From assembly GCF_003363755.1 (NCBI RefSeq), contig NZ_CP031396.1, forward strand, positions 3,132,501 to 3,196,500: a stretch of 64,000 nucleotides of DNA, given 5' to 3'. Origin of the DNA: Pseudomonas protegens. GTDB lineage: Bacteria; Pseudomonadota; Gammaproteobacteria; Pseudomonadales; Pseudomonadaceae. Of the stretch, positions 9,456 through 18,183 are shown piece by piece (position 1 is the stretch's first letter; the number at the start of each line of letters is the position of its first letter). Made by a program: the position numbers and the translations under genes. Below the pieces are notes generated by a model that worked only from the letters and a program-made list of their open reading frames with translations, made no database searches and was not told the DNA's origin.

Positions 9456-9884
9456 TTAGACCGGCTTGGCGCCCATGAGGCCAGCAATGGTGACGAAACA
9501 CACCGCACTGAAGATTGCCAGTGCCAGGGTGAAGGTCAGGCCACTGGCCGCCTTGGCCAGACGCAGGCGGTTGAGGCGCACCATCAGCCAAAGCCAGGCC
9601 AGAGCGCCCAGGGTGTAGAGCACACTGGAGCCCAGAACCCAGGTCTGCCCCAGCGGCCAACCCACCAGATGCACCAGCCACCAGCCGCTGAATGGCAGGG
9701 CCAGCAAACCCACCGCCAGCAGCAGCCAGCCGAACAGTCCCGGGCGGTGCAGCACGCGGCTGTAGACCGTCGCATCACCTTGGCGGCGCAGGCGCCAGAC
9801 CCAGATCGCCAAACCCAGCGCACTGCCCAAGAGCAGCACGGTGGCCAGCACATGAAGCGTCTTCAGCGTGGTCAGTGTTTCCAT
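9456..9884 (-). CDS. DUF2269 integral membrane protein (copy 2)
   Basis: 142 aa beginning METLTTLKTLHVLATVLLLGSALG, four hydrophobic helices, ending MGAKPV. It is a diverged paralogue of 7720-8187: both share the TLKTLH/LLKTLH start, a G-W-P-x-x-Q-x-W segment and the terminal AKPV. It lies 40 bp downstream of ilvA and 15 bp upstream of the SDR-DoxX gene, so it may be read from the ilvA promoter. Confidence 0.75.
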   Translation of the reverse strand: METLTTLKTLHVLATVLLLGSALGLAIWVWRLRRQGDATVYSRVLHRPGLFGWLLLAVGLLALPFSGWWLVHLVGWPLGQTWVLGSSVLYTLGALAWLWLMVRLNRLRLAKAASGLTFTLALAIFSAVCFVTIAGLMGAKPV

Positions 9885-9924
9885 GTTCTCGCTTCCTTAA
9901 GACTCCGATCCTCAGCGTAGTCGT

Positions 9925-11439
9925 TCAGCCGAGGAACAGCTGATAAGCCGGGTTATCGCTTTCATCCCAGTACGGATAGCCGATCTGCTCCAGAGCCGCC
10001 GGTACCAGATGACGCTCATCGGCCGGTACTTGCAGGCCGGCGACCACTCGGCCATCGGCCGCACCATGGTTACGGTAATGGAACATGGAGATATTCCAGC
10101 GCCCGCCCAGTTTGTTGAGGAAGTTGAACAATGCCCCCGGACGCTCCGGGAACTCGAAGCGCAGCACCACTTCGTCGCTGACCTTCTCGGCATGGCCACC
10201 GACCATGTAACGGATATGCAGCTTGGCCAGTTCGTTGTCGGTCAGGTCGATCACCGGAAAACCCTGCTCGGTCAGACTGGCGATCAAGGCGCTACGTGGA
10301 TCATTTTCCGGGTGGGTCTGAACGCCGACAAAGATATGGGCTTCGCTGCCGGTGTTGTAGCGATAGTTGAATTCGGTGATCTGACGCTTGCCCACCGCCT
10401 CGCAGAACGCCTTGAAGCTGCCCGGTTTCTCGGGAATGGTCACGGCGATGATGGCTTCGCGGCCCTCGCCCAGCTCGGCGCGCTCGGCGACGTGGCGCAG
10501 GCGGTCGAAATTGACGTTGGCCCCGGAATCGATGGCCACCAGGGTCTGCCCGGTGATACCGCGCTGCTCGACGTACTTCTTGATCCCCGCAACGCCCAAA
10601 GCGCCGGCTGGCTCGGTGATCGAGCGGGTATCGTCGTAGATGTCCTTGATTGCCGCACAGATTTCATCGGTGCTGACGGTGATCACTTCATCCACATAGT
10701 CCTTGCAGATATCAAAGGTGTGCTGACCGATCTGCGCCACCGCCACGCCGTCGGCGAAAATGCCCACCGTCGGCAGCACGACCCGCTCACCCGCTGCCAT
10801 GGCCGCTTGCAGGCAGTTGGAGTCGTCCGGCTCGACACCGATCACCTTGATCTCAGGACGCAGGTACTTCACATAAGCGGCAATACCGGCGATCAGCCCG
10901 CCGCCGCCCACCGGCACAAAAATCGCGTCCAGTGGCCCCGGGTGCTGGCGCAGAATCTCCATGGCCACAGTGCCCTGCCCGGCAATGGTGTGGGGATCGT
11001 CGTAAGGATGGATATAGACGTAGCCTTTTTCATCCACCAGCTTCAGCGAATAGGCCAGCGCTTCGGGGAAAGAGTCGCCATGCAGCACCACCTTGCCGCC
11101 GCGGGAGCGCACGCCTTCAACCTTGATCTCCGGCGTGGTCTTGGGCATCACGATGGTGGCCTTGACCCCCAGCACCTTGGCCGCCAGGGCCAGGCCTTGA
11201 GCATGGTTACCCGCCGATGCGGTGACCACCCCACGGGCGCGCTCGGCGTCGCTGAGTTGGGTCAGCTTGTTGTAGGCGCCGCGAATCTTGAACGAGAACA
11301 CCGGCTGCAAGTCTTCACGCTTGAGCCAGACCTGATTGCCCAGCCGCTCGGAGAGCTGGCGGGCAGTCTGCAATGGGGTTTCTACGGCAACGTCATAAAC
11401 GCGCGAGGTGAGGATCTTCTTGACGTACTGTTCGAGCAT
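9925..11439 (-). CDS. ilvA: Threonine ammonia-lyase, biosynthetic
   Basis: 504 aa. Makes 2-oxobutanoate and ammonia from threonine, the first committed step to isoleucine. The PLP lysine is Lys51 in FSFKIRGAYN; SAGNHAQG and the phosphate-binding GGGGL (VPVGGGGLIAGIA) follow. The C-terminal third (about 325-504) holds two ACT-like regulatory domains (PEKPGSFKAF and PERPGALFNF), as expected for the isoleucine-inhibited biosynthetic form rather than the short catabolic TdcB. It is divergent from rpiA. Confidence 0.97.
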   Translation of the reverse strand: MLEQYVKKILTSRVYDVAVETPLQTARQLSERLGNQVWLKREDLQPVFSFKIRGAYNKLTQLSDAERARGVVTASAGNHAQGLALAAKVLGVKATIVMPKTTPEIKVEGVRSRGGKVVLHGDSFPEALAYSLKLVDEKGYVYIHPYDDPHTIAGQGTVAMEILRQHPGPLDAIFVPVGGGGLIAGIAAYVKYLRPEIKVIGVEPDDSNCLQAAMAAGERVVLPTVGIFADGVAVAQIGQHTFDICKDYVDEVITVSTDEICAAIKDIYDDTRSITEPAGALGVAGIKKYVEQRGITGQTLVAIDSGANVNFDRLRHVAERAELGEGREAIIAVTIPEKPGSFKAFCEAVGKRQITEFNYRYNTGSEAHIFVGVQTHPENDPRSALIASLTEQGFPVIDLTDNELAKLHIRYMVGGHAEKVSDEVVLRFEFPERPGALFNFLNKLGGRWNISMFHYRNHGAADGRVVAGLQVPADERHLVPAALEQIGYPYWDESDNPAYQLFLG

Positions 11440-11666
11440 CGGAAAGCATCACTGAGCGGGTTGGGCAGGGCCAAGGAGTCTAACCCAGCGTTTGCCCGGG
11501 CGACCACACGAATACAGAGGTTTTAGCCGGCGCCCTCGCCGCCCTCCTGCGGATTGCCAACTCTCCTGCCCGGCCTGGCCGATTAGCCAAACGGGCAATG
11601 ACCGGATCTGTCGCGGCGCCTATAATGCCGGCCTTTGTGCCCCCCATTGCCCGCTTCGGAGCCCGC

Positions 11667-12338
11667 ATGACCCAGGATCAACTCAAACAGGCAGTCGCCC
11701 AGGCCGCCGTCGACCTTATCCTTCCGAAACTCGATGACAAGAGCATCGTCGGGGTCGGCACCGGCTCCACCGCCAACTGCTTCATCGATGCCCTGGCCCT
11801 GCACAAGGGCGCCTTCGACGGCGCCGTAGCCAGCTCTGAAGCCACCGCCGCACGCCTCAAGGGCCACGGGATTGCGGTGTACGAGCTCAACACCGTCAGC
11901 GACCTGGAGTTCTACATCGACGGTGCCGACGAGAGCGACGAGCACCTGAACCTGATCAAGGGCGGCGGCGCAGCCCTGACCCGGGAAAAGATCGTCGCCG
12001 CCGTGGCCAAGACCTTCATCTGCATCGCCGACGCCAGCAAGCTGGTACCAGTGCTGGGCAACTTCCCACTGCCGGTGGAAGTGATCCCGATGGCCCGCAG
12101 TCACGTAGCCCGCGAGTTGGTAAAACTGGGCGGCGACCCGGTGTACCGCGAAGGGGTGATCACCGACAACGGCAATATCATCCTCGACGTGCACAACATG
12201 CAGATCACCAACCCGGTGGAGCTGGAACGCCAGATCAATGCCATCGTTGGCGTGGTCACCAACGGTCTGTTCGCTGCGCGCCCCGCGGATGTACTGCTGC
12301 TGGGTACGGCCGAAGGGGTGAAAACCCTCAAGGCCTGA
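11667..12338 (+). CDS. rpiA: Ribose-5-phosphate isomerase A
   Basis: 223 aa from ATG 11667 ([10 protein letters not shown]), with CGGAG upstream. Interconverts ribose 5-phosphate and ribulose 5-phosphate in the pentose phosphate pathway. Active-site motifs are [12 protein letters not shown] (29-40), IDGADE (84-89) and [11 protein letters not shown] (98-108, catalytic Glu107). Length matches the family (about 220 aa). The open frame begins further upstream at 11598, but those residues are not family-like. Confidence 0.97.
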   Translation: MTQDQLKQAVAQAAVDLILPKLDDKSIVGVGTGSTANCFIDALALHKGAFDGAVASSEATAARLKGHGIAVYELNTVSDLEFYIDGADESDEHLNLIKGGGAALTREKIVAAVAKTFICIADASKLVPVLGNFPLPVEVIPMARSHVARELVKLGGDPVYREGVITDNGNIILDVHNMQITNPVELERQINAIVGVVTNGLFAARPADVLLLGTAEGVKTLKA

Positions 12339-12362
12339 GCCTGCTTTGCGGGTAGGCTCAGT

Positions 12363-12400
12363 CTTGCCGGCGAGGCCGTCCCAAGGGCCTCGCCGGCAAG
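12363..12400. terminator. 15-bp perfect hairpin between rpiA and the next convergent gene
   Basis: CTTGCCGGCGAGGCC (12363-12377) and GGCCTCGCCGGCAAG (12386-12400) are perfect inverted copies around an 8-nt loop. The TTGCCGGCGA core is the family A REP core. It has no T run, so it is a REP-type 3' structure rather than a classic intrinsic terminator. Confidence 0.7.
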
Positions 12401-12421
12401 CAGAATGCCGCCCGACCGCCT

Positions 12422-13330
12422 CTACAGTTCAGGCTTCTTGAAGACGTAGAACAGGTTCGGCTCGCTCACCAGATACAGGGTGCCGTCGTCATCCATGGCT
12501 ATTCCTTCGGCCTGGGGCACGGCCTTGCTCAGGCCCTGGCGGCCCTTGCCCAATGCCAGGGTGCTCAGCGGGCGCCCGTCGACGTCCAGTTCCACCACCA
12601 GGCGCGACTCGTCCGACAAGGCCAGCAGATGGCCGCTGCGCTCGTCGTATTGCAGGCTGGAGAGGTCGCGTACAAAGAGCCCGGCATCCCGCTTGGGGTT
12701 GTTCAGCACATGCACCCCGTAGGACTTTTCCGGATCGTGATGGGGAAAGCCCTGCACCTCATAGATCAGCATCGGGTCGCGTTCCTTGGCGACGAACAAG
12801 CGCTGGCCCTGTGAATCGTAAGCCAGGCCTTCAAAGCCCTTGTTCCCCGAAAGGTGCACGCCGAGCGTGATCTGCTCGGCCTCTGCCGCATCCACCACGG
12901 TGGTTTCGTCGTCCAGCTGAATCTTGATCAACCGGTGCTGCCGTTCATCGCTGATCACATAGGTATTGGCGCTAATGAACTCCACTGCCTCCGGATCACC
13001 AAAGCCCAGCAGAGCGATACGCCGCAGGACCTGCCCGTCCAGGGACAGCTCTACAAGCTCGGAATTCTTGTTGGTCACGGTGAACAGGCTGTTGCGCAGC
13101 GGATCGTAGGTCAGTGCCGAAACCTCATCCAGCCCCTCAATAGGCTGCGCCTCCAGTACCACTCGATAATCACCCAGGCCCAGAGATTGCGGGGCCGTCA
13201 CTTGCCAGTAGGATTGCCAGTCGAACCAGGCGCGCTGCCACAACCGATGGTTGTGGGCAAACGCGGCAAGCAGCACCGCCATCAGGCAGAGGATCAGATA
13301 GAGAGGTTGCAAGCGGGTCAGACGATACAT
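12422..13330 (-). CDS. SdiA-regulated-domain protein, membrane-anchored (copy 1)
   Basis: 302 aa from ATG 13330 (MYRLTRLQPLYLILCLMAVLLAAFA), one N-terminal hydrophobic anchor and a periplasmic beta-propeller-like body with repeated SLDGQVLRRIALLGFGDPEAVEF-type strands. It ends PQAEGIAMDDDGTLYLVSEP then NLFYVFKK, the C-terminal signature of the SdiA-regulated family (YjiK-like). GTG 13372 is an alternative start in frame. About 100 bp upstream lies a paralogue in the same direction. Function is unknown; binding of an extracytoplasmic ligand is a guess. Confidence 0.75.
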   Translation of the reverse strand: MYRLTRLQPLYLILCLMAVLLAAFAHNHRLWQRAWFDWQSYWQVTAPQSLGLGDYRVVLEAQPIEGLDEVSALTYDPLRNSLFTVTNKNSELVELSLDGQVLRRIALLGFGDPEAVEFISANTYVISDERQHRLIKIQLDDETTVVDAAEAEQITLGVHLSGNKGFEGLAYDSQGQRLFVAKERDPMLIYEVQGFPHHDPEKSYGVHVLNNPKRDAGLFVRDLSSLQYDERSGHLLALSDESRLVVELDVDGRPLSTLALGKGRQGLSKAVPQAEGIAMDDDGTLYLVSEPNLFYVFKKPEL

Positions 13331-13427
13331 GGCGGGCGAACTCGAAATCAGGACAGGCTGATGAAATATCACAGCCGTCTGAATTCAAGCTTAATCGACG
13401 ATCCGGCAAAGGCGTCGGACCAGGAGA

Positions 13428-14360
13428 TCATTGCTTCTCGAAGCGATAGAACAGATTGGGCTCGCTGACCATGTACAGGTTGCCGGCCTCATCCATGGCC
13501 ACGCCTTCGGCCCGGGGAATGGTGTTCTGCAGGCCGTTGAAGCCGCCGAGCAAGGCCATGAAGCTGACTTGCTCACCCTGCTCGTCCAGCTCCAGCAACA
13601 GATGAGAGTCGGCGGACAGCACCAGGGTATGACCGGTGCGCGGGTCAATGCCCAGGGCCGAGAGGTTGCGCAAATCGAGCTCCTCACTGGCGAGTTTCTG
13701 TTTGCTGCCCTTGAGCACCTGGCTGCCATCGCTGCTCCAGGTGAAGAGTGCCGCTGGACGCTCCTCGCCCAACAGCAGTTGCTGCTTGCGCGGGTTCCAG
13801 GCAATGGCTTCAAAAGCCTTGTTCTGATCTTCCGAAGGGCCCAGGTCGTAGCGCGGAAAATCGGCGATGTTCAGCTCTTTGGTACTGGCATCAACTTTGA
13901 CGATCACCAGCGAATGCTGACGCTCATCGACTATCGCCAGTAAGCCATTCTCCAGGACTGCCACCCCTTCCGGGTTGCTCCAGCCCACCAGAGGGATCTT
14001 GCGCAGGACGTCGCCTTGCAGGGTCAGCTCCGCCAGGAACGGATGCTTGCCCATGACCGAAAACAGGGTTTTGGTCTGCGGGTTGTAGGAGAGATCCGAC
14101 GCTTCATCGCTCTCCATGCCAGGCAGCGCCTTGGCATCGATGACCACGCGGTAACCGGGTAGCCAGATGCTGGCGCTGCGCTCGGAAGGACTGACAAACC
14201 GCTCCTGCACCCAGAGCGCGCCACGGTCGTCCCAATGCAGGAGACTGGCAACGCCATAGCAGATCACACCCGCCAGCAGCAGCCAGGAGTACCAGCGCAT
14301 GCGCAGGCGAATACGCGACATACGACTGCCGAGAGGCTTAGTCAGGGGAGGAGCATCCAT
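13428..14360 (-). CDS. SdiA-regulated-domain protein, membrane-anchored (copy 2)
   Basis: 310 aa from ATG 14360. It has a basic N terminus (RMSRIRLRMRWYSW) and one membrane anchor (LLLAGVICYGVASLL), then the same propeller-like body as its neighbour: LPGMESDEASDLSYNPQTKT, GWSNPEGVAVLENG, and a C terminus PRAEGVAMDEAGNLYMVSEP then NLFYRFEKQ. The pair looks like a tandem duplication that has since diverged strongly. No enzymatic motif was seen. Confidence 0.75.
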   Translation of the reverse strand: MDAPPLTKPLGSRMSRIRLRMRWYSWLLLAGVICYGVASLLHWDDRGALWVQERFVSPSERSASIWLPGYRVVIDAKALPGMESDEASDLSYNPQTKTLFSVMGKHPFLAELTLQGDVLRKIPLVGWSNPEGVAVLENGLLAIVDERQHSLVIVKVDASTKELNIADFPRYDLGPSEDQNKAFEAIAWNPRKQQLLLGEERPAALFTWSSDGSQVLKGSKQKLASEELDLRNLSALGIDPRTGHTLVLSADSHLLLELDEQGEQVSFMALLGGFNGLQNTIPRAEGVAMDEAGNLYMVSEPNLFYRFEKQ

Positions 14361-14473
14361 CACAAGAGTTCCAGAGGTCGGCCATGGTTAATAGCACGCA
14401 GTGTTCAGATCGGCGAACCATAGACCTAGGAATTATCCGGAACGAATGTGAAAAAACAGTAAAAGGCCATGAT

Positions 14474-14515
14474 CTTTCTACGAGGTGTGCCGGATTCCCG
14501 GGTCCTCGTAGAAAG
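14474..14515. terminator. 12-bp perfect hairpin downstream of the FAH-family gene
   Basis: CTTTCTACGAGG and CCTCGTAGAAAG pair perfectly around an 18-nt loop, 8 bp past the stop of the FAH gene. There is no clear T tract on the minus strand. It is probably a 3' end or processing structure. Confidence 0.5.
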
Positions 14516-14522
14516 TTCCCGA

Positions 14523-15188
14523 TCAACGGACGCTGCTGGTGAAGCGACTGACGCCCGGCAGCTCCAGCACCAGTTCATCACCGACATTCAGCGGCCCGAC
14601 GCCAACCGGGGTGCCGGTGAGAATTACATCGCCGGCCTGCAGGGAAAAGCAGCCGGCCATGTACTGGATCATCGGCACGATGGGATTGAGCATATCGCTG
14701 CTGTTGCCGTCCTGGCGTACCTCACCGTTGATGGTCAGGCGAATGCCGATATCCGTCAGGTCGGCAAAACTGCTGCCCACCACGAATGGCGCGATAACCG
14801 CCGCGCCATCGAACGACTTGGCGATTTCCCAAGGCAGGCCCTTGGCCTTGAGCTCGGCCTGCTTGTCGCGCAGGGTCAAGTCCAGGGCCGGGGCGAAACC
14901 GGAGATGGCGTCCAGCACTTCTTCGCGGCTGGGCTTGGTGGACAATGGCTTGCCGATCAGCACGGCGATTTCCGCCTCGTAGTGCACCGAGCCGCGCTCG
15001 GTGGGAATGGCAAAACCACCTTCCAGCGGCACCACGCAACTGCCGGGCTTGATAAACAGCAGGGGCTCGGTGGGAACCGGGTTGTCCAGCTCCTTGGCGT
15101 GCTCGGCGTAGTTACGACCGATGCAAACCACCTTGCCCAGAGGGAAATGAATCCGGGTACCGTCGACATACTGGTGCTGATAGCTCAT
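14523..15188 (-). CDS. Fumarylacetoacetate hydrolase-family protein (acylpyruvase-like)
   Basis: 221 aa, the length of the short FAHD1/YcgM class. Motifs are GKVVCIGRNYAEHAKEL at the N terminus, the metal-binding E-x-E in VHYEAEIAVLIG, a third metal acid in PALDLTLRD, and GDVILTGTPVGVGP near the end. Related enzymes cleave acylpyruvates or decarboxylate oxaloacetate. It lies 43 bp after the D-2-hydroxyglutarate dehydrogenase gene in the same direction and may be co-transcribed, giving a possible link to 2-oxoacid clean-up. Confidence 0.88.
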   Translation of the reverse strand: MSYQHQYVDGTRIHFPLGKVVCIGRNYAEHAKELDNPVPTEPLLFIKPGSCVVPLEGGFAIPTERGSVHYEAEIAVLIGKPLSTKPSREEVLDAISGFAPALDLTLRDKQAELKAKGLPWEIAKSFDGAAVIAPFVVGSSFADLTDIGIRLTINGEVRQDGNSSDMLNPIVPMIQYMAGCFSLQAGDVILTGTPVGVGPLNVGDELVLELPGVSRFTSSVR

Positions 15189-15231
15189 TACCGACTCCTG
15201 CTCGTGTGCTTCATCAGGGCGCTGCTTGCAC

Positions 15232-16626
15232 TCAAACAGCGAAGATCTTGCCCGGGTTCATGATGCCGTTCGGATCGAACACTGCCTTGACTGCCTTCAT
15301 GTACTCAATCTCAACCGGCGAGCGGCTGTAGGTCAGGTAATCGCGCTTGGTCATGCCCACGCCATGCTCGGCGGAAATCGAACCGTTGTACTTCTCGACG
15401 GTTTCGAATACCCACTTGTTGACCGTGGCGCACTTGGCGAAGAACTCGTCCTTGCTCAGGTTGTCCGGCTTGAGGATGTTCAGGTGCAGGTTGCCGTCGC
15501 CAATGTGACCGAACCAGACGATTTCGAAGTCCGGATAGTGTTTACCGACGATGGCATCGATTTCCTTGAGGAAAGCCGGCACTTTCGAAACAGTGACCGA
15601 AATATCGTTCTTGTAAGGGGTCCAGTGGGAAATGGTCTCGGAGATGTATTCCCGCAACTTCCACAGGTTCTGCAACTGGGTTTCACTTTGGCTCATCACC
15701 CCGTCCAACACCCAACCCTGTTCGACACAATGCTCGAAGGTTTCCAGGGCGTGGTTGGCCACTTCTTCAGTGGTCGCTTCAAACTCCAGCAAGGCGTAGA
15801 ACGGGCAGTCGGACTCGAAGGGAGCCGGCACGTCACCACGGGCCAGGACCTTGGCCAGGGCCTTGTCGGAGAAGAATTCGAAGGCGGTCAGGTCGAGCTT
15901 GCTCTGGAAAGCGTGCAGCACCGGCATGATCGAGTCGAAATCGGCGGTGCCAAGCACCATCGCGGTGAGGTTCTTTGGCGCCCGATCCAGACGCATGGTG
16001 GCCTCGACCACGAAGCCCAGGGTGCCTTCGGCGCCGATGAACAACTGGCGCAGGTCATAGCCGGTGGCGTTCTTGATCAGATCCTTGTTCAACTCCAGCA
16101 CGTCGCCCTTGCCGGTCACCACTTTCATACCGGCCACCCAGTTGCGGGTCATGCCGTAGCGAATCACCTTGATACCACCGGCATTGGTGCCGATGTTGCC
16201 GCCAATCTGGCTGGAACCTGCGGAAGCGAAGTCCACCGGGTAGTAGAGGCCGTTTTCTTCCGCCAGGTTCTGCAACTGCTCGGTGACCACGCCCGGCTGG
16301 CACACCGCCGTGCGATCCGTCAGGTTCAGGTCGAGAATCTGGTTCATGTAGTCGAAAGACACCACCACTTCACCATTGGCTGCCACGGCGGCGGCCGACA
16401 GGCCGGTACGTCCGCCGGAAGGCACCAGGGCCACCCGGTGCTGATTGGCCCAGCGCACGATGGCCTGGACCTGCTCGATGGTCTTGGGAAACACGATGGC
16501 CGTGGGGGCCGGGGCGAAATGCTTGGTCCAATCCTTGCCGTAAGCTTCCAGGGAGTCAGCGTCGGTCAGCACCTTGCCAGGCTCAACCAGGGTCTTCAGT
16601 TCATCAATCAGGGCAGGATTGGTCAT
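15232..16626 (-). CDS. FAD-linked D-2-hydroxyglutarate dehydrogenase
   Basis: 464 aa from ATG 16626 (MTNPALIDELKTLVEPG), with GAGAG 8 bp upstream. A VAO-type FAD domain (VPSGGRTGLSAAAVAANGEVVV; IGGNIGTNAGGIKVIRYG) is followed by an FAD-oxidase C domain ending PNGIMNPGKIFAV, with HIGDGNLHLN and EHGVGMTKRD. In pseudomonads the gene divergent from serA in this position encodes D-2-hydroxyglutarate dehydrogenase, which reoxidises the D-2-hydroxyglutarate that SerA makes from 2-oxoglutarate and so pulls serine synthesis forward. The context here is identical. In-frame ATGs at 16650 and 16656 are possible starts. Confidence 0.88.
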   Translation of the reverse strand: MTNPALIDELKTLVEPGKVLTDADSLEAYGKDWTKHFAPAPTAIVFPKTIEQVQAIVRWANQHRVALVPSGGRTGLSAAAVAANGEVVVSFDYMNQILDLNLTDRTAVCQPGVVTEQLQNLAEENGLYYPVDFASAGSSQIGGNIGTNAGGIKVIRYGMTRNWVAGMKVVTGKGDVLELNKDLIKNATGYDLRQLFIGAEGTLGFVVEATMRLDRAPKNLTAMVLGTADFDSIMPVLHAFQSKLDLTAFEFFSDKALAKVLARGDVPAPFESDCPFYALLEFEATTEEVANHALETFEHCVEQGWVLDGVMSQSETQLQNLWKLREYISETISHWTPYKNDISVTVSKVPAFLKEIDAIVGKHYPDFEIVWFGHIGDGNLHLNILKPDNLSKDEFFAKCATVNKWVFETVEKYNGSISAEHGVGMTKRDYLTYSRSPVEIEYMKAVKAVFDPNGIMNPGKIFAV

Positions 16627-16830
16627 CGACAGAACTCTCGAACAATTCATGGTCATCCTGAGAACGCTTCACGTCGCAGGAATGAGTGTTTAGCGGGGCG
16701 CGTATGCTAGCATACCGCCCCCGCAGGAGAGTGCCCAAGGGCCTTTCTGCGGTGGCGGTTGCATGCCGTCCAGGTCAGCTCAAGCTGTCCATTTCCCTGC
16801 CATTTTTCTCCGGGACACAGGTTTACGCAG

Positions 16831-18060
16831 ATGAGCAAGACTTCTCTCGATAAGAGCAAGATCAAGTTCCTTCTCCTCGAAGGCGTCCACCAATCCGCTG
16901 TCGACGTCCTCAAGGCCGCCGGCTACACCAGCATCGAGTACCTCACCGGTTCTCTGCCGGAAGCCCAGCTCAAGGAAAAGATCGCCGATGCACACTTCAT
17001 CGGCATTCGCTCCCGCACTCAACTGACCGAAGAGATCTTCGACCACGCGAAGAAACTGGTCGCAGTGGGTTGCTTCTGCATCGGCACCAACCAGGTTGAC
17101 CTGTCCGCCGCTCGCGAGCGCGGCATCGCGGTGTTCAACGCGCCTTACTCCAACACCCGTTCGGTCGCCGAACTGGTACTGGCCGAGGCCATCCTGCTGC
17201 TGCGCGGCATCCCTGAGAAAAACGCTTCCTGCCACCGTGGCGGCTGGATCAAGAGCGCGGCCAACTCCTTCGAAATCCGCGGCAAGAAGCTGGGTATCGT
17301 CGGTTATGGCTCCATTGGTACTCAGCTGTCGGTCCTGGCCGAAGGCCTGGGGATGCAGGTGTTCTTCTATGACACCGTGACCAAGCTGCCACTGGGCAAC
17401 GCCACCCAGGTGGGCAACCTGCACGAACTGCTGGGCATGTCCGACATCGTCACCCTGCACGTGCCGGAAACCGCGGCCACTCAGTGGATGATCGGCGAAA
17501 AGGAAATCCGTGCCATCAAGAAAGGCGGCATCCTGATCAACGCCGCTCGCGGCACCGTGGTTGAGCTGGACGCCCTGGCGGACGCGATCAAGGACAAGCA
17601 CCTGATCGGCGCGGCCATCGACGTGTTCCCGGTTGAACCGCGCTCCAACGACGAAGAGTTCGAAAGCCCGCTGCGCGGCCTGGACAACGTGATCCTGACT
17701 CCGCACATCGGCGGCTCCACCGCTGAAGCCCAAGCCAACATCGGCCTGGAAGTGGCAGAGAAGCTGGTCAAGTACAGCGACAACGGTACTTCGGTCTCCT
17801 CGGTCAACTTCCCGGAAGTGGCGCTGCCGGCCCACCCTGGCAAGCACCGCCTGCTGCACATCCACGAGAACATCCCGGGTGTGATGAGCGAGATCAACAA
17901 GGTCTTCGCCGAAAACGGCATCAACATCTCCGGTCAGTTCCTGCAGACCAACGAAAAGGTCGGCTACGTGGTAATCGACGTCGACGCCGAGTACTCGGAC
18001 CTGGCGCAAGAGAAGCTGCAGCACATCAACGGCACCATCCGTTGCCGTGTGCTGTTCTAA
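16831..18060 (+). CDS. serA: D-3-phosphoglycerate dehydrogenase
   Basis: 409 aa from ATG 16831 (MSKTSLDKSKIKFLLLEGV). First step of serine synthesis. The NAD-binding loop is GIVGYGSIGTQ (155-165). The catalytic triad is Arg240 (INAARGTVVE), Glu269 (DVFPVEP) and His292 (TPHIGGSTAEA). A C-terminal ACT domain (about 335-409) mediates serine inhibition. The length equals that of the E. coli type. It is divergent from the D-2-hydroxyglutarate dehydrogenase gene and ends before a strong terminator. Confidence 0.98.
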   Translation: MSKTSLDKSKIKFLLLEGVHQSAVDVLKAAGYTSIEYLTGSLPEAQLKEKIADAHFIGIRSRTQLTEEIFDHAKKLVAVGCFCIGTNQVDLSAARERGIAVFNAPYSNTRSVAELVLAEAILLLRGIPEKNASCHRGGWIKSAANSFEIRGKKLGIVGYGSIGTQLSVLAEGLGMQVFFYDTVTKLPLGNATQVGNLHELLGMSDIVTLHVPETAATQWMIGEKEIRAIKKGGILINAARGTVVELDALADAIKDKHLIGAAIDVFPVEPRSNDEEFESPLRGLDNVILTPHIGGSTAEAQANIGLEVAEKLVKYSDNGTSVSSVNFPEVALPAHPGKHRLLHIHENIPGVMSEINKVFAENGINISGQFLQTNEKVGYVVIDVDAEYSDLAQEKLQHINGTIRCRVLF

Positions 18061-18076
18061 GAGCAGCGGCAAGTTG

Positions 18077-18108
18077 CAAGCTGCAAGCCATAACTGGCTT
18101 GCAGCTTG
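18077..18108. repeat. REP-like inverted repeat (family C)
   Basis: CAAGCTGCAAGCCA (18077-18090) and TGGCTTGCAGCTTG (18095-18108) pair perfectly around TAAC. Further GCAGCTAGCTGC-like copies follow to 18134. This 'ctgcaagc' repeat differs from the other two REP families in the window. Confidence 0.75.
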
Positions 18109-18131
18109 TAGCTGAAACCTTGCAGCTAGCT

Positions 18132-18172
18132 GCGCAAAAAAGGGAGCCCATCAAGGCTCCCTTTTTTTGCGC
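18132..18172. terminator. Bidirectional intrinsic terminator between serA and DUF4399 gene
   Basis: GGGAGCC (18142-18148), loop CATCAA and GGCTCCC (18155-18161) form the core. It is flanked by six A residues on one side and seven T residues on the other, so the stem extends and a T run follows the hairpin on each strand. It serves serA and the convergent gene at 18184. Confidence 0.9.
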
Positions 18173-18183
18173 AGCGTTTACGA

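Noticed and set aside
7720..9884. DUF2269/SDR-DoxX genes as a quinone- or thiosulfate-oxidising system
   Set aside because: The DoxX-like resemblance alone does not support a substrate; no quinone or thiosulfate motif could be identified, so no function was assigned.
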